Shown: positions 8,949-17,882 of the stretch, piece by piece
How positions within the stretch are numbered: position 1 is the stretch's first letter
How the letters are laid out: every line of letters starts with the position of its first letter
Assembly (NCBI RefSeq): GCF_006539885.1
Contig: NZ_BJNW01000003.1
Coordinates: 62,001-126,000, forward strand
Source: Kocuria varians
GTDB taxonomy: Bacteria; Actinomycetota; Actinomycetes; Actinomycetales; Micrococcaceae
Direction of reading: 5' to 3'
Length of the DNA: 64,000 nt
Position numbers and translations under genes: made by a program
The notes under the pieces: model-generated
Database searches by the model: none
What the model was told of the DNA's origin: nothing
Seen by the model: the letters and a program-made list of their open reading frames with translations, nothing else

Positions 8949-9052
8949 CCGTGCGCGGGGGCACGCTTTCCCGCCCGCGACGGCGCCCCCGGACGTTCAC
9001 GATGACGAACCCGCCGGGGGGCCTCCTCGCCCGCGGGGTGAGCCGCGCCATA

Positions 9053-9058
9053 TAGACT
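9053..9058 (+). promoter_or_regulatory. -10 box of the sorC-xylB operon
   Basis: TAGACT sits within TATAGACT, 51 bp upstream of the regulator ATG at 9110. No good -35 is visible. A 14-codon open frame (9062-9106) would begin close to the start site. Confidence 0.45.
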
Positions 9059-9109
9059 CGCGTGACCAACTTCTCTGTCCACGCTCGTCAGCAACGGATG
9101 CGGTGATAC

Positions 9110-10093
9110 ATGTCCCCCAATGACCCGTGGCCGCCCACGGACCCCCAGCAGCGCCGGCACCTGCTCGCGCACCTGGCCCACGGCTACTTCGTGGAGGGCC
9201 TGTCCAAGGTCTCCCTCGGCAAGAAGTCCAACCTCTCGCGCTTCCAGGTGGCCGCGCTGCTGCAGGAAGCGCGGGAGACCGGGATCGTGCGGATCGAGAT
9301 CGCCGTGCCCCTCGAGAGCACCGACGCGGCCCTCGCCCGTGCCGTGGGGGTCGAGCGGCTCGTGAGCGTGGGCGGCACCCAGTGGCCGGCGGACCGCCAG
9401 GACCTCGCCCGCGCCGTCGCCCGGGAGATCACACGGGTGCTGCAGGACGGTGACACGCTGGGCATCGCGTGGTCGCGCACCCTGCAGTTCGCGGTGGACC
9501 ATCTGCCCGCCCTGCCCCACAACGACGTCGTCCAGCTCGCCGGCGCGCTGCGCACGGACGACACCACGGCGGACGAGTCCCCGCGGCTGTTCGCGGGCCT
9601 CACGGCCCGCTCCGCCTGGCCGCTGTGGGCGCCGCTCGTGGTCGAGCAGGCGGATTCCCTGAAGAAGTCCGTGGAGATCGAGGTGGCCCTGCGCCGGGCG
9701 GACGCGCTCGACGTCGCCGTGCTGGCCGTGGGCCACTGGTCCCCCGGGGGCTCCACCGTGTGGCCGCGCGTGAGCGAGGAGGTCGCCCTGGCCGCGGCAC
9801 GCGCCGGGGCCGTGGCGGAGGTCGCCGGCCACCTGCTGGACGCCCACGGGCACGAGCTGGACACCCCCGTGGGCGGCATGATCGTCTCCGCCGGTGTGGA
9901 GCAGCTGCGCGCGGCGCGCTACAAGATCGCGGCGGCCTCCGGCGCGGAGCGTGCACCGGCCGTGCTGGCTGCCGTGCGCGGGGGGCTCGTGAACCACCTG
10001 GTCTGCGACGCCGCCCTGCGCGACGAGCTCGAACGCCTCGTGGCCCCGCACCCCTGGCCCGCGCCCACCTCGTTCCCCGGAAGGACCCCATGA
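9110..10093 (+). CDS. SorC/DeoR-type sugar-binding transcriptional regulator
   Basis: A 327-residue regulator. The N-terminal 60 residues carry a winged-HTH-like segment (VEGLSKVSLGKKSNLSRFQV) as in SorC-family proteins. The remainder is the phosphosugar-binding domain related to GlcN6P deaminase, with TLGIAWSRTLQFAVDHLP and VNHLVCDAALRDELE near the C-terminus. Its TGA overlaps the ATG of the xylulokinase gene by 4 bp (ATGA), so the two are translationally coupled. The likely job is effector-dependent control of pentose or polyol use, acting on its own operon; the effector is not identifiable from sequence. Start ATG 9110. Confidence 0.88.
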   Translation: MSPNDPWPPTDPQQRRHLLAHLAHGYFVEGLSKVSLGKKSNLSRFQVAALLQEARETGIVRIEIAVPLESTDAALARAVGVERLVSVGGTQWPADRQDLARAVAREITRVLQDGDTLGIAWSRTLQFAVDHLPALPHNDVVQLAGALRTDDTTADESPRLFAGLTARSAWPLWAPLVVEQADSLKKSVEIEVALRRADALDVAVLAVGHWSPGGSTVWPRVSEEVALAAARAGAVAEVAGHLLDAHGHELDTPVGGMIVSAGVEQLRAARYKIAAASGAERAPAVLAAVRGGLVNHLVCDAALRDELERLVAPHPWPAPTSFPGRTP

Positions 10094-11502
10094 GCAGCAC
10101 CGTTGTCGGCATCGACTCCTCCACGCAGTCGTGCAAGGTCGTGGTCGTGGACACGGACAGCGGCCAAGTGCTCGCGAGCGGCAGTGCCGCGCACCCGGAC
10201 GGCACGAGCGCAGACCCCGCCGCGTGGCTGGACGCGCTGCGCACGGCGTGGCGGGAGGCGGGGGTCCCCGGGCGCGACGACGTCGTGGGCGTCTCCGTGG
10301 CCGGGCAGCAGCACGGCATGGTCGCGGTGGATACCGCAGGCACCCCCGTGCGGGACGCCCTGCTGTGGAACGACGTCCGCAGCGCCCCCCAGGCCGCCCG
10401 CATGGCGGCGGAGCACGGCACCGGCTGGTGGATGGAGCGCGTGGGCATGGCGCCCGTGCCCTCCATGACACTGTCCAAGCTCGCGTGGCTGCGCGAGAAC
10501 GAGCCGGAGGCCGCCGCGCGCGTGCACCGCGTCATGCTCCCCCACGACTGGCTCACGCTGCAGCTGTGCGGCGCGTTCGTCACGGACCGTTCGGACGCCT
10601 CCGGCACGGGGTACTACGACGCCGCGCAGCACCACTACCGCCCGGAGCTGCTCGAGGCGTGGTTCGGGGCCGTCCCCGGGCTGCCGCGCGTGCTGGGCCC
10701 GTCCGAGGCCGCCGGCACCCTGGGGTGCGAGTGGGGCTGCGGGAACGGCGTGCTGGTGGGCCCCGGCGCGGGTGACAACGCGGCGTCGGCCCTGGCCCTG
10801 GAGCTGGACCGCGGCGAGGTGGTCGTCTCGGTGGGCACCTCCGGCACCGTCGTCGCACGCACAGCCGAGCTGCCCCTGGACCCCACGGGCACGACCGCAG
10901 GCTTCGCGGACGCCACCGGCGGCTTCCTCCCCCTGCTGTGCACGATCAACGCCGCGCGCGTTATGAGCACCACGGCGGACCTGCTGGGAGTGGACCTCGG
11001 GGAGTTCACACGGCTCGCGCGGGCCGCGGCGGCCGACGCCGGCGGTCTGACCTTCCTGCCCTACCTCGACGGCGAGCGCACGCCCAACCTGCCCACCGCC
11101 ACCGGGCGTCTGGACGGGATGACACGCGCGTCGATGACCCGCGAGAACCTCGCACGTGCCGCCGTGCTGTCCGTGGCGAACTCGCTGGCCGACTGCCTCG
11201 GGGTGTTGCGGGGGCTCGACGTCCCCGTGGAGCGGGTGCTGCTCATCGGCGGCGGTGCGCGCTCGGAGGCCTTGCGGGACGTCCTGCCGGACACGTTCGG
11301 TGTGCCCGTGACGGTTCCGGGGCCGCGCGAGTACACGGCGCTCGGTGCCGCCCGCCAGGCCGCGTGGGTGGCCACGGGCACGCTCCCGCAGTGGTCACGG
11401 GCCGAGGGCCGCGAACTCCGCCCCCGGGGCGACGACGGCGCCCGCGCCTTCCGCGCGCGCTACACCGCCGCCCGGCGGGCGCTGGAGGCGGAACTCGGCT
11501 GA
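10090..11502 (+). CDS. xylB: Xylulokinase (FGGY family)
   Basis: A 470-residue sugar kinase that phosphorylates D-xylulose to xylulose-5-phosphate for the pentose phosphate pathway. The FGGY N-terminal domain begins VVGIDSSTQSCKVVV, with the GQQHGMV motif and the substrate-contact sequence LLWNDVRS. The C-terminal domain carries the ATP-site stretches SVGTSGTVVA and LIGGGARSEALRDVLPD. The ATG overlaps the regulator stop by 4 bp. No xylose isomerase or transporter is present in the window, so the physiological sugar could also be a polyol-derived ketopentose. The other FGGY activities (ribulo- or glycerokinase) are less likely given the GQQHGMV motif. Confidence 0.88.
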   Translation: MSSTVVGIDSSTQSCKVVVVDTDSGQVLASGSAAHPDGTSADPAAWLDALRTAWREAGVPGRDDVVGVSVAGQQHGMVAVDTAGTPVRDALLWNDVRSAPQAARMAAEHGTGWWMERVGMAPVPSMTLSKLAWLRENEPEAAARVHRVMLPHDWLTLQLCGAFVTDRSDASGTGYYDAAQHHYRPELLEAWFGAVPGLPRVLGPSEAAGTLGCEWGCGNGVLVGPGAGDNAASALALELDRGEVVVSVGTSGTVVARTAELPLDPTGTTAGFADATGGFLPLLCTINAARVMSTTADLLGVDLGEFTRLARAAAADAGGLTFLPYLDGERTPNLPTATGRLDGMTRASMTRENLARAAVLSVANSLADCLGVLRGLDVPVERVLLIGGGARSEALRDVLPDTFGVPVTVPGPREYTALGAARQAAWVATGTLPQWSRAEGRELRPRGDDGARAFRARYTAARRALEAELG

Positions 11503-11626
11503 GGGGTCGCCTCGGCGGGGAGCGGAAGCCCCCGCCGGATGCCCACGGAGCGTCGACTCGGCGGCCCGACCGCTCTTCTCCGGACCGGTCCGCGTACAGG
11601 GGCAGGCCTGGGCGTGTCGGCCCCGC

Positions 11627-12094
11627 TCAGCGATCGAAGCCGGTGGTCCCCGTGAAGTCCAGGGCCGCCCGCAGCCGCTCGGCCTGGTGCTCGGGCATCG
11701 GGGGCAGCTCGTCCAGGGGGTACCAGCCCACGGAGAGGGACTCGTCGTCCGCGACGCGTGCCTCCCCGGACACGTAGTCGCACAGGAACGTGTGGTCCAG
11801 GAACTGGCAGCGGTCCCCGTTGGGGAACTCCACCACGTCACCGGCTTTCACCCGCACCAGCGCCCGTACGGTGATCTCCACGCCGGTCTCCTCGAGGCAC
11901 TCGCGCCGGGCGGCGACCCCGGGATCCTCGCCCGGCTCCACGATCCCCGTGATCAGTCCCCAGTTGCCGTTGTCCGCGCGACGCCCCAGCAGCACGCGGC
12001 CCTCGTGGAGCACCACGGCGGTGCAGCCGGGCAGCCACAGGAGGTCGTGGCCGATCGAACGGCGCAGCTGCTGGATGAATTCCGGTGTCGCCAC
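11627..12094 (-). CDS. NUDIX hydrolase
   Basis: A 155-residue cytosolic hydrolase of nucleoside-diphosphate-linked compounds. The Nudix box (GX5EX7REUXEEXGU) is present as GIVEPGEDPGVAARRECLEETGVEI, starting near residue 50. The flanking sequence RVLLGRRADNGNWGLITG is typical of NrtR/MutT-like proteins. The start is GTG 12094, supported by AGGAGG 7 bases upstream. The substrate cannot be told from sequence. It converges with xylB and has no obvious operon partner. Confidence 0.92.
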   Translation of the reverse strand: MATPEFIQQLRRSIGHDLLWLPGCTAVVLHEGRVLLGRRADNGNWGLITGIVEPGEDPGVAARRECLEETGVEITVRALVRVKAGDVVEFPNGDRCQFLDHTFLCDYVSGEARVADDESLSVGWYPLDELPPMPEHQAERLRAALDFTGTTGFDR

Positions 12095-12222
12095 GGGCGG
12101 TCCTCCTGGAGAGATCGGTTGAGGCCGGGGGCGCGGATCGGGAGCCGCCCCCCTTGGGAGCCGCCGGGTCGGTGGCCTCGGGGCTCTGGTCTGGGATCCC
12201 ACCACGATACGACCCGCCCGGC

Positions 12223-12762
12223 TCACAGGAACGTCATGACCCCCAGGCTGCCCACGATCATGAACGGTCCCAGCGGGATCCGGCTGCTCGCGGCGGCCCG
12301 GCCGGTGAGCAGCAGCACGGCGCAGAACACCCCGGCGAGCACGAAGGTCGCCGCCAGCGCGAGCACGGTGTGGGTCACGGACGCGAACCCCGTGGCGAGG
12401 CCCAGCACCCCGGCCAGGCGCACGTCCCCCAGCCCCATGCCGGCGGGGTTGAGCAGCCGCAGCACCAGGAACAGCCCGCCCATGATCGCGAGGCCCCACA
12501 GCATCCACCACAGCCGCACGGTGTCGTGCACGAGCAGGGCGGAACCGGCCAGCAGGGCGGCGGTCACGGGGTACAGCGGACGAACCACGGCACCGGGCAG
12601 CCGGTGTTCGCGGATGTCGGTGGCGGCGAGCCACACTCCTGTGCACGCGAGCACCAGGACGGCCAGGGCACAGGTCACCGCCGCCAGCTGAGCGCTGGGC
12701 GTCGCGTCCTGCAGGTGTCCCCCCACGAACCCCCCGATGCCCGCCGTCGTGGGCGGCATCAT
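12223..12762 (-). CDS. Prepilin peptidase-like A24 aspartic membrane protease
   Basis: A 179-residue polytopic membrane protein of the A24 (PilD/TadV) family. The two catalytic aspartates are visible, in ATDIREHRLP after the first helix and in the GxGD motif of GMGLGDVRLAG. The large cytoplasmic methylase domain of full-length PilD is missing, as in the short TadV/FlaK type, so pre-pilin cleavage without N-methylation is expected. No pilin, ATPase or secretion gene is in the window, so its substrate lies elsewhere. Start ATG 12762; the second ATG at 12759 is equally possible. Confidence 0.8.
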   Translation of the reverse strand: MMPPTTAGIGGFVGGHLQDATPSAQLAAVTCALAVLVLACTGVWLAATDIREHRLPGAVVRPLYPVTAALLAGSALLVHDTVRLWWMLWGLAIMGGLFLVLRLLNPAGMGLGDVRLAGVLGLATGFASVTHTVLALAATFVLAGVFCAVLLLTGRAAASSRIPLGPFMIVGSLGVMTFL

Positions 12763-12830
12763 GCGCTCATCCTAGGCGCAGCTCCCCGGCCCGCGGGAGC
12801 CCCGGCGCCGGGGTGTGGACAACGGCTTCG

Positions 12831-12836
12831 TAGACT
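12831..12836 (+). promoter_or_regulatory. -10 box of a probable leaderless transcript
   Basis: TAGACT is followed by GGCCCC and the ATG at 12843, the same geometry as at fumC. Confidence 0.6.
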
Positions 12837-12842
12837 GGCCCC

Positions 12843-13661
12843 ATGAGCGAGCCCTGGCAGCGCGACCCCGACCGACCCGCCGTGACCGAGCGCTCCTTCG
12901 CGGCCCTGTGCCGTTCCTCGCCGTGGCTGTGGGACACCCTGCGCTTCTCCCTGCACTGGGTTCCGGGGCCGCAGGACCGTGCGGCGCAGCCGGTGCGTGC
13001 ATGGCTGCGCCGGCCCTCGGACCTGCGCGTGGAAACCCTGCACGGCGCCCGGTTGTACACGAGCACCTCGCTGGAGCGCTCCCGGGACGACTTCTACGTC
13101 GCGGACACCCCGCGCTCCTGGCTGCTGCACCCGGCACTCGTCACGCCCGTGTACGACGACGACGCCCTGGTCACCCGGCGCCCGGAGGCCGCCTACGGGG
13201 ACCCGGTCTTCGGCGGCGGCCGGTGGCAGGCCATCCTGGACCCGGTGGAGCTCGTGGGCCCCGCGCTCGTGCCGCCCTATCTGCCCGAGCAGCGCCCAGC
13301 CGCCCTGCGGTCCCTCACCGCGGGGGCGTTCGCCCGGCGGCGCGTGTGGTGCGCGACCGTGGAGCCCACCGTTCGCTACCGCCCCACGACGCCGGGACAC
13401 CCCCTCGCGCCGGGCCCCACCCGGATTGCCGTGGACGTGGCCACCGGGGTCTGCGTGCACTCGCACGTGCTGGAGGGTCCGTACGCCGGGCAGGGACACC
13501 GGCTCGTCGTCGAGGCGGTGGACGAGTACCAGCTGGACGACCTGTTCACCCGCGAGGCGTTCGACCTCACGGACGTCTCACGGCACGTGCCCTGGCCCGT
13601 GGGGGGGTCGGTGAGTCCGCCGGCGGCTCAGCCCCCGAAGCGGCGCTGCCGGCGGGCGTAG
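12843..13661 (+). CDS. Protein of unknown function
   Basis: A 272-residue soluble protein that I do not recognise. It lacks a signal peptide and membrane segments and is rich in Arg, Pro and Trp. Notable stretches are SPWLWDTLRFSLHWVPG near the N-terminus and IAVDVATGVCVHSHVLEG followed by VVEAVDEYQLDDLF near the C-terminus, a pattern seen in uncharacterised actinobacterial proteins. The start ATG 12843 directly follows a TAGACT box. The last 34 bp overlap the 3' end of the convergent prenyl synthase gene. It is divergent from the prepilin peptidase; no function is inferred. Confidence 0.7.
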   Translation: MSEPWQRDPDRPAVTERSFAALCRSSPWLWDTLRFSLHWVPGPQDRAAQPVRAWLRRPSDLRVETLHGARLYTSTSLERSRDDFYVADTPRSWLLHPALVTPVYDDDALVTRRPEAAYGDPVFGGGRWQAILDPVELVGPALVPPYLPEQRPAALRSLTAGAFARRRVWCATVEPTVRYRPTTPGHPLAPGPTRIAVDVATGVCVHSHVLEGPYAGQGHRLVVEAVDEYQLDDLFTREAFDLTDVSRHVPWPVGGSVSPPAAQPPKRRCRRA

Positions 13662-14392
13662 TCCCGCAGGGCGCGCAGGAAGTCCACGCGCCGGAAGTCC
13701 GGCCACAGGGCCTCGCAAAAGTAGAACTCGCTGTAGGCGGACTGCCACATCAGGAACCCGGAGAGCCGCTGCTCGCCGGAGGTCCTGATCAGCAGGTCCG
13801 GGTCCGGTTGCCCTCGCGTGTAGAGGTGGGCGGAGATGTCCTCGATGCTCAGTGCCTCGGCCGTGCGCTCGAGGGACTCGCCGCGCGAGGCGGCGTCCTC
13901 GAAGACCTCCCGCACGGCGTCGACGATCTCCTGGCGGCCCCCGTACCCCACCGCGATGTTCAGGTGCGGTCCCGGGTTCCCGGCCGTGCTGCGCGCGCTG
14001 GAGGCGAGCTGCTCCTGCAGCTGCGGGGGCAGGGTGGCCAGGGCACCGACCGCCTGGATCCGGCAGATCCCCTCGTCCTGCAGCTCCCGCGTGAGGTTGG
14101 TGATGATCTGCAGCAGCGCGGAGAGCTCCTCCGGCGGGCGGTTCAGGTTCTCGGTGGAGAGCACGTAGAGCGTGACCACCTGGATCTCGAGCTCGTCGCA
14201 CCAGCGCAGGAACTCCACGATCTTCCGCGCCCCGGCCCGGTGGCCCTCTTCTGCGGAGGCACCGAACTGCCGGGCCCACCGGCGGTTGCCGTCCACGAGA
14301 ACCCCCACGTGGTGGGGCAGCTCGTCCGGCGTCAGTGCGCGCCTCAAGCGGTGCTCGTAGAAGGAGTACATGACTCGGGGGAGCTTCAGCAC
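13628..14392 (-). CDS. uppS: Short-chain (Z)-isoprenyl diphosphate synthase, UppS family
   Basis: A 254-residue cis-prenyltransferase that condenses isopentenyl diphosphate with an allylic diphosphate. The catalytic Asp lies in HVGVLVDGNRRWAR, and the C-terminal conserved block DLLIRTSGEQRLSGFLMW ... YSEFYF is intact. The N-terminal MYSFYEHRL and the neighbours (hemolysin III, DUF255, mca, DUF4307, greA) match the M. tuberculosis Rv1086 locus rather than the long-chain Rv2361c locus, so the product may be E,Z-farnesyl diphosphate; chain length is inference. The GTG 14392 start has GGAAGGA close upstream; ATG 14371 is an alternative. The 3' end overlaps the convergent unknown gene by 34 bp. 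Confidence 0.88.
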   Translation of the reverse strand: MLKLPRVMYSFYEHRLRRALTPDELPHHVGVLVDGNRRWARQFGASAEEGHRAGARKIVEFLRWCDELEIQVVTLYVLSTENLNRPPEELSALLQIITNLTRELQDEGICRIQAVGALATLPPQLQEQLASSARSTAGNPGPHLNIAVGYGGRQEIVDAVREVFEDAASRGESLERTAEALSIEDISAHLYTRGQPDPDLLIRTSGEQRLSGFLMWQSAYSEFYFCEALWPDFRRVDFLRALRDYARRQRRFGG

Positions 14393-14439
14393 GGTCCTTC
14401 CCCCTGACTCTGCTGGGGCCTGTACGGATTCACATCCAC

Positions 14440-14445
14440 TAAACT
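14440..14445 (+). promoter_or_regulatory. -10-like box upstream of the hemolysin III gene
   Basis: TAAACT lies 72 bp upstream of the GTG 14518 start, in the divergent gap with uppS. No clear -35 is seen. Confidence 0.3.
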
Positions 14446-14517
14446 ACCCGTAGGGCTGACCCATCCCGGCAGAGGGTCCGGGACCCCGCCCCGGCGGGAG
14501 ACGTCACGGAAGGCAGA

Positions 14518-15240
14518 GTGATCACCATGCGGGACGATCGAGCCGTCCGCCACGAGTCGGACAGCACTCGGACCATCGTGCGCCAGACCCGCAACGGGCC
14601 CCTCACGGTGGAGCGCAAACCCGCGTGGCGTGGCTGGATCCACGCCGGATTCGCCCCGGTGGCCACCGTCCTGGGGATCATCGCGATCGTCGTCGCTCCC
14701 ACCCTGCAGCTGCGGCTCGCCTGCGTCGTCTACGCCATCACCGCCGTGATGCTCTTCGGCACCTCCGCCGTCTACCACCGCTTCTACTGGGGCGCGCGCA
14801 TGAACGCCGTGCTGCGCCGGCTGGACCACGCGAACATCGCGCTCATCATCGCCGGCACGTACACCCCGCTGGCCGTGGCCCTGCTGCCACCGCGCGGCGC
14901 CACGATCCTGCTGGCCGTGATCTGGTCCCTCGGTGCCCTGCTCGTGGCCTTCCGCGTCTTCTGGCTGGGTGCGCCCCGCTGGCTCTACACCCCGCTCTAC
15001 GTGGTCATGGGGTGCCTGTCCGTGCTCTACCTCCCGGCGTTCTTCGCCGTGAACGTCCCGGCGACCGTGATGCTCATCGTGGGCGGCGTGATCTACATCG
15101 CCGGAGCCGTCTGCTACGCGACCAGGCGGCCGCTGCTGCTGCCCCACGCGTTCAGCTTCCACGAGGTCTTCCACGCGTGCACCATCGGAGGCTTCGTGTG
15201 CCACTACATCGCGATCATGCTCGCGATGTTCGGGGCCTGA
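14518..15240 (+). CDS. Hemolysin III / PAQR family membrane protein
   Basis: A 240-residue seven-helix membrane protein of the YqfA/TrhA (HlyIII) branch of the PAQR superfamily. Conserved features are SAVYHRFYW after helix 2, an Asp at RRLDHANIALIIAGTY, and the C-terminal His pair in FHEVFHACTIGGFVCHY, which form the metal site in PAQR proteins. Such proteins affect membrane homeostasis; the haemolysin name is historical. The start is GTG 14518, with GGAAGG about 5 bases upstream; ATG 14527 is the alternative. Adjacent to uppS as in M. tuberculosis Rv1085c-Rv1086. Confidence 0.9.
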   Translation: MITMRDDRAVRHESDSTRTIVRQTRNGPLTVERKPAWRGWIHAGFAPVATVLGIIAIVVAPTLQLRLACVVYAITAVMLFGTSAVYHRFYWGARMNAVLRRLDHANIALIIAGTYTPLAVALLPPRGATILLAVIWSLGALLVAFRVFWLGAPRWLYTPLYVVMGCLSVLYLPAFFAVNVPATVMLIVGGVIYIAGAVCYATRRPLLLPHAFSFHEVFHACTIGGFVCHYIAIMLAMFGA

Positions 15241-15287
15241 GCCGCCCGCCACAGACTGCTCCGGCCTCTCCGGTCGGCCCGGGTCTC

Positions 15288-17333
15288 TCAGCCCAGCAGC
15301 CGCGTCACCTCCGCCACGCTGCGAACCGGCAGCTCGCAGCGCCCGTCACGGCACAGCCACACCGCGAAGCCCTCGCCCGCATCGGGCACACCGTACGGGG
15401 CACGGTCCTTGTGCAGCACGAGCACGTCGAGCACGCGCCGCTCCCCCACCGCCCCGAGGACCTCGGCGAACGCGCCGTCAGACGCCCCCACCACCTGCAG
15501 CAGCGCCGGCGGGTGCAGCCGGTCCAGCACCGCACCGAGCATCCCACCGGCCGCCGTGGCGGCCGTGAGCACGACCCCCGTGGCCTGTCCCGTCAGCCGC
15601 TCCACCACCTCCTGCGTGGGCCGCCCCACCGTCTCCGGTCGGGACAGGTCCGTGAGCCAGCGGGCGAGCACCGCGGGGGCGGCCGCGGCGACGTCGTCGA
15701 ACGGCTCCGCACGGCCCGTGGCCCCGGCCGCCGCGAGCGTGGCGTCCACGCTGGCGGTGTCGTGCACGGCGTCCTCCCCCACGAACCGCTCCACCGCGGT
15801 CTCGGCGAGCGCCCTGCTGCGCTCGTACCAGAGCCCCTCACCCGTGGCCCGGTAGAGGGCGAGCAGCCCGGTGCCCAGGCACGCGTAGTCCTCCAGCGTG
15901 CCCTCGTGGGGGTCGACGACGCCGCCGCGCGAGGTGCGCACCACGGTGCCGGTCTCGGGGTCGCGGTGGTGCTCCCACAGGAACGTGGCGGCGGTGCTCG
16001 CCGGCTCCAACCAGTCGGGATCCCCCAGCAGCACGGCAGCCTCCGCGAGTGCCCCAATGGCCATGCCGTTCCATGCGGTGACCACCTTGTCGTCCTGCGG
16101 CGGCGGGGTCCGCAGGGCGCGCCGCTCCCACAGCTCGCGGCGCAGCGTCTCGTCCAGCACGCCGGTGATCCGGCCGGCCTCGCCCCGCGCCGCCGTGACG
16201 GGTTCGGGACGGAGGCCGTCTGTCCCCGTTCCACGGGAGAACGTGTAGTACGCCCCCTCCCGCTCCGCGCGGGGCTCATCCGGCGAGGGCTCGCTGTCCG
16301 CGTCGAGGGACGCCGCGAACGCGCCCTGCGGGGTCACCATCTCGCGCCGCAGCCACTCGACCGCGGCCGTGGCGGCGTGCCGGTACCGGGCGGCCCGGGC
16401 CGGATCCGTGCCCCGCCCCTCCAGCACGTGCACGGTGCGCGCGAGCACCCGCACGAGCTGGGCGTTGTCGTAGAGCATCTTCTCGAAGTGCGGCAGGGAC
16501 CAGTCCGGGGTCACGGAGTACCGGAAGAACCCGCCGCCCACGTGGTCCTGCAGTGCTCCCTGCACCATCGCGTCCAGGGTGGCGCACAGCAGCTCGTGGG
16601 CCGTGGCACGCTGCTCGCCCGGTGCTCCCGCGATCCTCGTGAGCGTTTCGAGCGCCGGGGACAGCGGGAACTTCGCTCCGGTGCCGAAGCCCTCGTGGGC
16701 GGCGTCGCGAGCGCGTTCGAGACCGTCGAGCCAGGCACCCACGAGCCGGCCTGCGGGTTCCGCGGCGTCGTCGAGGTTCGGCTCGACCACGACCGAGGGC
16801 CCGGCGTCCGCGAGCATCCGGTCCACGAGGTCGGGGTGAGCCGCGAGGGCCTCGGAGACCTGTTCCGCGGCCTTCTCGACCTCCCCGCGCCGTTGTGTCC
16901 ACGCCTCCGTGACGGCGGCCATCACCTGGTGGAAGGACGGCCTGCCGTGGGACGGGACCGGCGGATGGTAGGTACCGGCGTGGAAGGCCCGGCCCTGCGG
17001 CGTGAGGAACACGGTCATGGGCCAGCCGCCCTGCCCCGTGAGCAGCTGCGTGGCGGCCATGTAGAGCGCGTCCACGTCCGGGCGCTGCTCGCGGTCCACC
17101 TTGACCGGCACGAAGTGCTCGTTGACGTACGCCCCGGTGTCCGGATCCTCGAAGGACTCGTGCGCCATCACGTGGCACCAGTGGCACGCGGCGTAGCCCA
17201 CGGACAGCAGCACGGGGACATCCCGGCGCCGCGCCTCCTCGAACGCCTCGGGGCCGAAGGGCCACCAGTCCACGGGGTTCTCGGCGTGCTGCAGGAGGTA
17301 GGGACTCGTGGCACCGGCCAGACGGTTCGTCAT
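15288..17333 (-). CDS. DUF255 thioredoxin-fold / six-hairpin protein (YyaL/SPATA20 family)
   Basis: A 681-residue protein. The N-terminal thioredoxin-like domain opens with [20 protein letters not shown] and contains the CHWCHVM redox motif near residue 46. The C-terminal 450 residues form the six-hairpin glycosidase-like domain (e.g. [37 protein letters not shown]). The family is broadly conserved but its biochemical role is not settled. The start is ATG 17333; the frame extends upstream into a short repeat array (17343-17386) but the homologous part begins at this ATG. The small membrane protein gene and mca lie upstream on the same strand, as in Rv1082-Rv1084. Confidence 0.9.
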   Translation of the reverse strand: MTNRLAGATSPYLLQHAENPVDWWPFGPEAFEEARRRDVPVLLSVGYAACHWCHVMAHESFEDPDTGAYVNEHFVPVKVDREQRPDVDALYMAATQLLTGQGGWPMTVFLTPQGRAFHAGTYHPPVPSHGRPSFHQVMAAVTEAWTQRRGEVEKAAEQVSEALAAHPDLVDRMLADAGPSVVVEPNLDDAAEPAGRLVGAWLDGLERARDAAHEGFGTGAKFPLSPALETLTRIAGAPGEQRATAHELLCATLDAMVQGALQDHVGGGFFRYSVTPDWSLPHFEKMLYDNAQLVRVLARTVHVLEGRGTDPARAARYRHAATAAVEWLRREMVTPQGAFAASLDADSEPSPDEPRAEREGAYYTFSRGTGTDGLRPEPVTAARGEAGRITGVLDETLRRELWERRALRTPPPQDDKVVTAWNGMAIGALAEAAVLLGDPDWLEPASTAATFLWEHHRDPETGTVVRTSRGGVVDPHEGTLEDYACLGTGLLALYRATGEGLWYERSRALAETAVERFVGEDAVHDTASVDATLAAAGATGRAEPFDDVAAAAPAVLARWLTDLSRPETVGRPTQEVVERLTGQATGVVLTAATAAGGMLGAVLDRLHPPALLQVVGASDGAFAEVLGAVGERRVLDVLVLHKDRAPYGVPDAGEGFAVWLCRDGRCELPVRSVAEVTRLLG

Positions 17334-17342
17334 GGGCACCAC

Positions 17343-17386
17343 GGTCTCACAACGAGCAGGTCTCACAACGGCACGGTCTCGCAACG
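17343..17386 (-). repeat. Three 16-bp-spaced direct repeats before the DUF255 gene
   Basis: GGTCTCACAACG at 17343-17354 and 17359-17370, then GGTCTCGCAACG at 17375-17386, recur at a 16-bp period. A fourth, diverged copy (GGTCTCGCAACT) lies at 17439-17450. They begin 10 bp upstream of the DUF255 ATG. Confidence 0.7.
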
Positions 17387-17473
17387 CCCCGGTCCTGCGG
17401 GGCCCCGATCCCACAGCACCTTGACCCCACAGGGCCGCGGTCTCGCAACTCCGCGGAGAGTGGCACCGGGCGA

Positions 17474-17872
17474 CTATCGCGCGGCGGGACCGCCCGCGGC
17501 GCCGTCGGTCTCGGAGGCGGCCGCAGCGTCGTCGCGCCCCGTCCGCGCGGACGTGGGCCGTGCGCCGACCGACGACGACGCTTCCGCGCCCCCGTCCCGC
17601 CCGTCACCGGGCTCCGCGCCGGCCGCGTGGCGGTAGCCGCCCACGTGCTCCTCCGCCGCGCGCCGCTCGGCGTACTGCGCGCGGTAGCGCAGCCTGCGGT
17701 TGCGACGGTTGAAGTCGATGGCCAGCAGGACCACCGCGGCGGTCAGCAGGAACGTCATGACGAAGCCGATCAGCCCCGGGGAGACCTGGCTCGGGTCGAG
17801 GCCCGGTCGCAGCGTGTTCTCGGGGCTCGGGGCGGGGGTGGCCGCGTTCAGGACGCTCAGCAGCGTGTGCAC
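17474..17872 (-). CDS. Small membrane protein downstream of mca
   Basis: A 132-residue protein of unknown function with one membrane segment (about residues 34-51, [20 protein letters not shown]). A basic [20 protein letters not shown] stretch and a Gly/Ala/Ser-rich disordered tail follow. The position between mca and the DUF255 gene corresponds to M. tuberculosis Rv1083. The gap to mca is only 10 bp, so the genes are probably co-transcribed. The start is GTG 17872; its SD is weak. Confidence 0.7.
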   Translation of the reverse strand: MHTLLSVLNAATPAPSPENTLRPGLDPSQVSPGLIGFVMTFLLTAAVVLLAIDFNRRNRRLRYRAQYAERRAAEEHVGGYRHAAGAEPGDGRDGGAEASSSVGARPTSARTGRDDAAAASETDGAAGGPAAR

Positions 17873-17882
17873 GGGTGCTCGC

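Noticed and set aside
11581-11592. CGGACCGGTCCG palindrome between xylB and the NUDIX gene as a terminator
   Set aside because: With no spacer it cannot form a stable hairpin; a 12-bp palindrome is not rare at this GC content.
17343-17450. CRISPR-like repeats
   Set aside because: Spacers are only about 4 bp and there are three copies; no cas genes are present.
14625-17636. 1003-residue open frame on the + strand
   Set aside because: Antisense to the DUF255 gene, with His/Arg/Gly-rich composition and no domain; a shadow frame.
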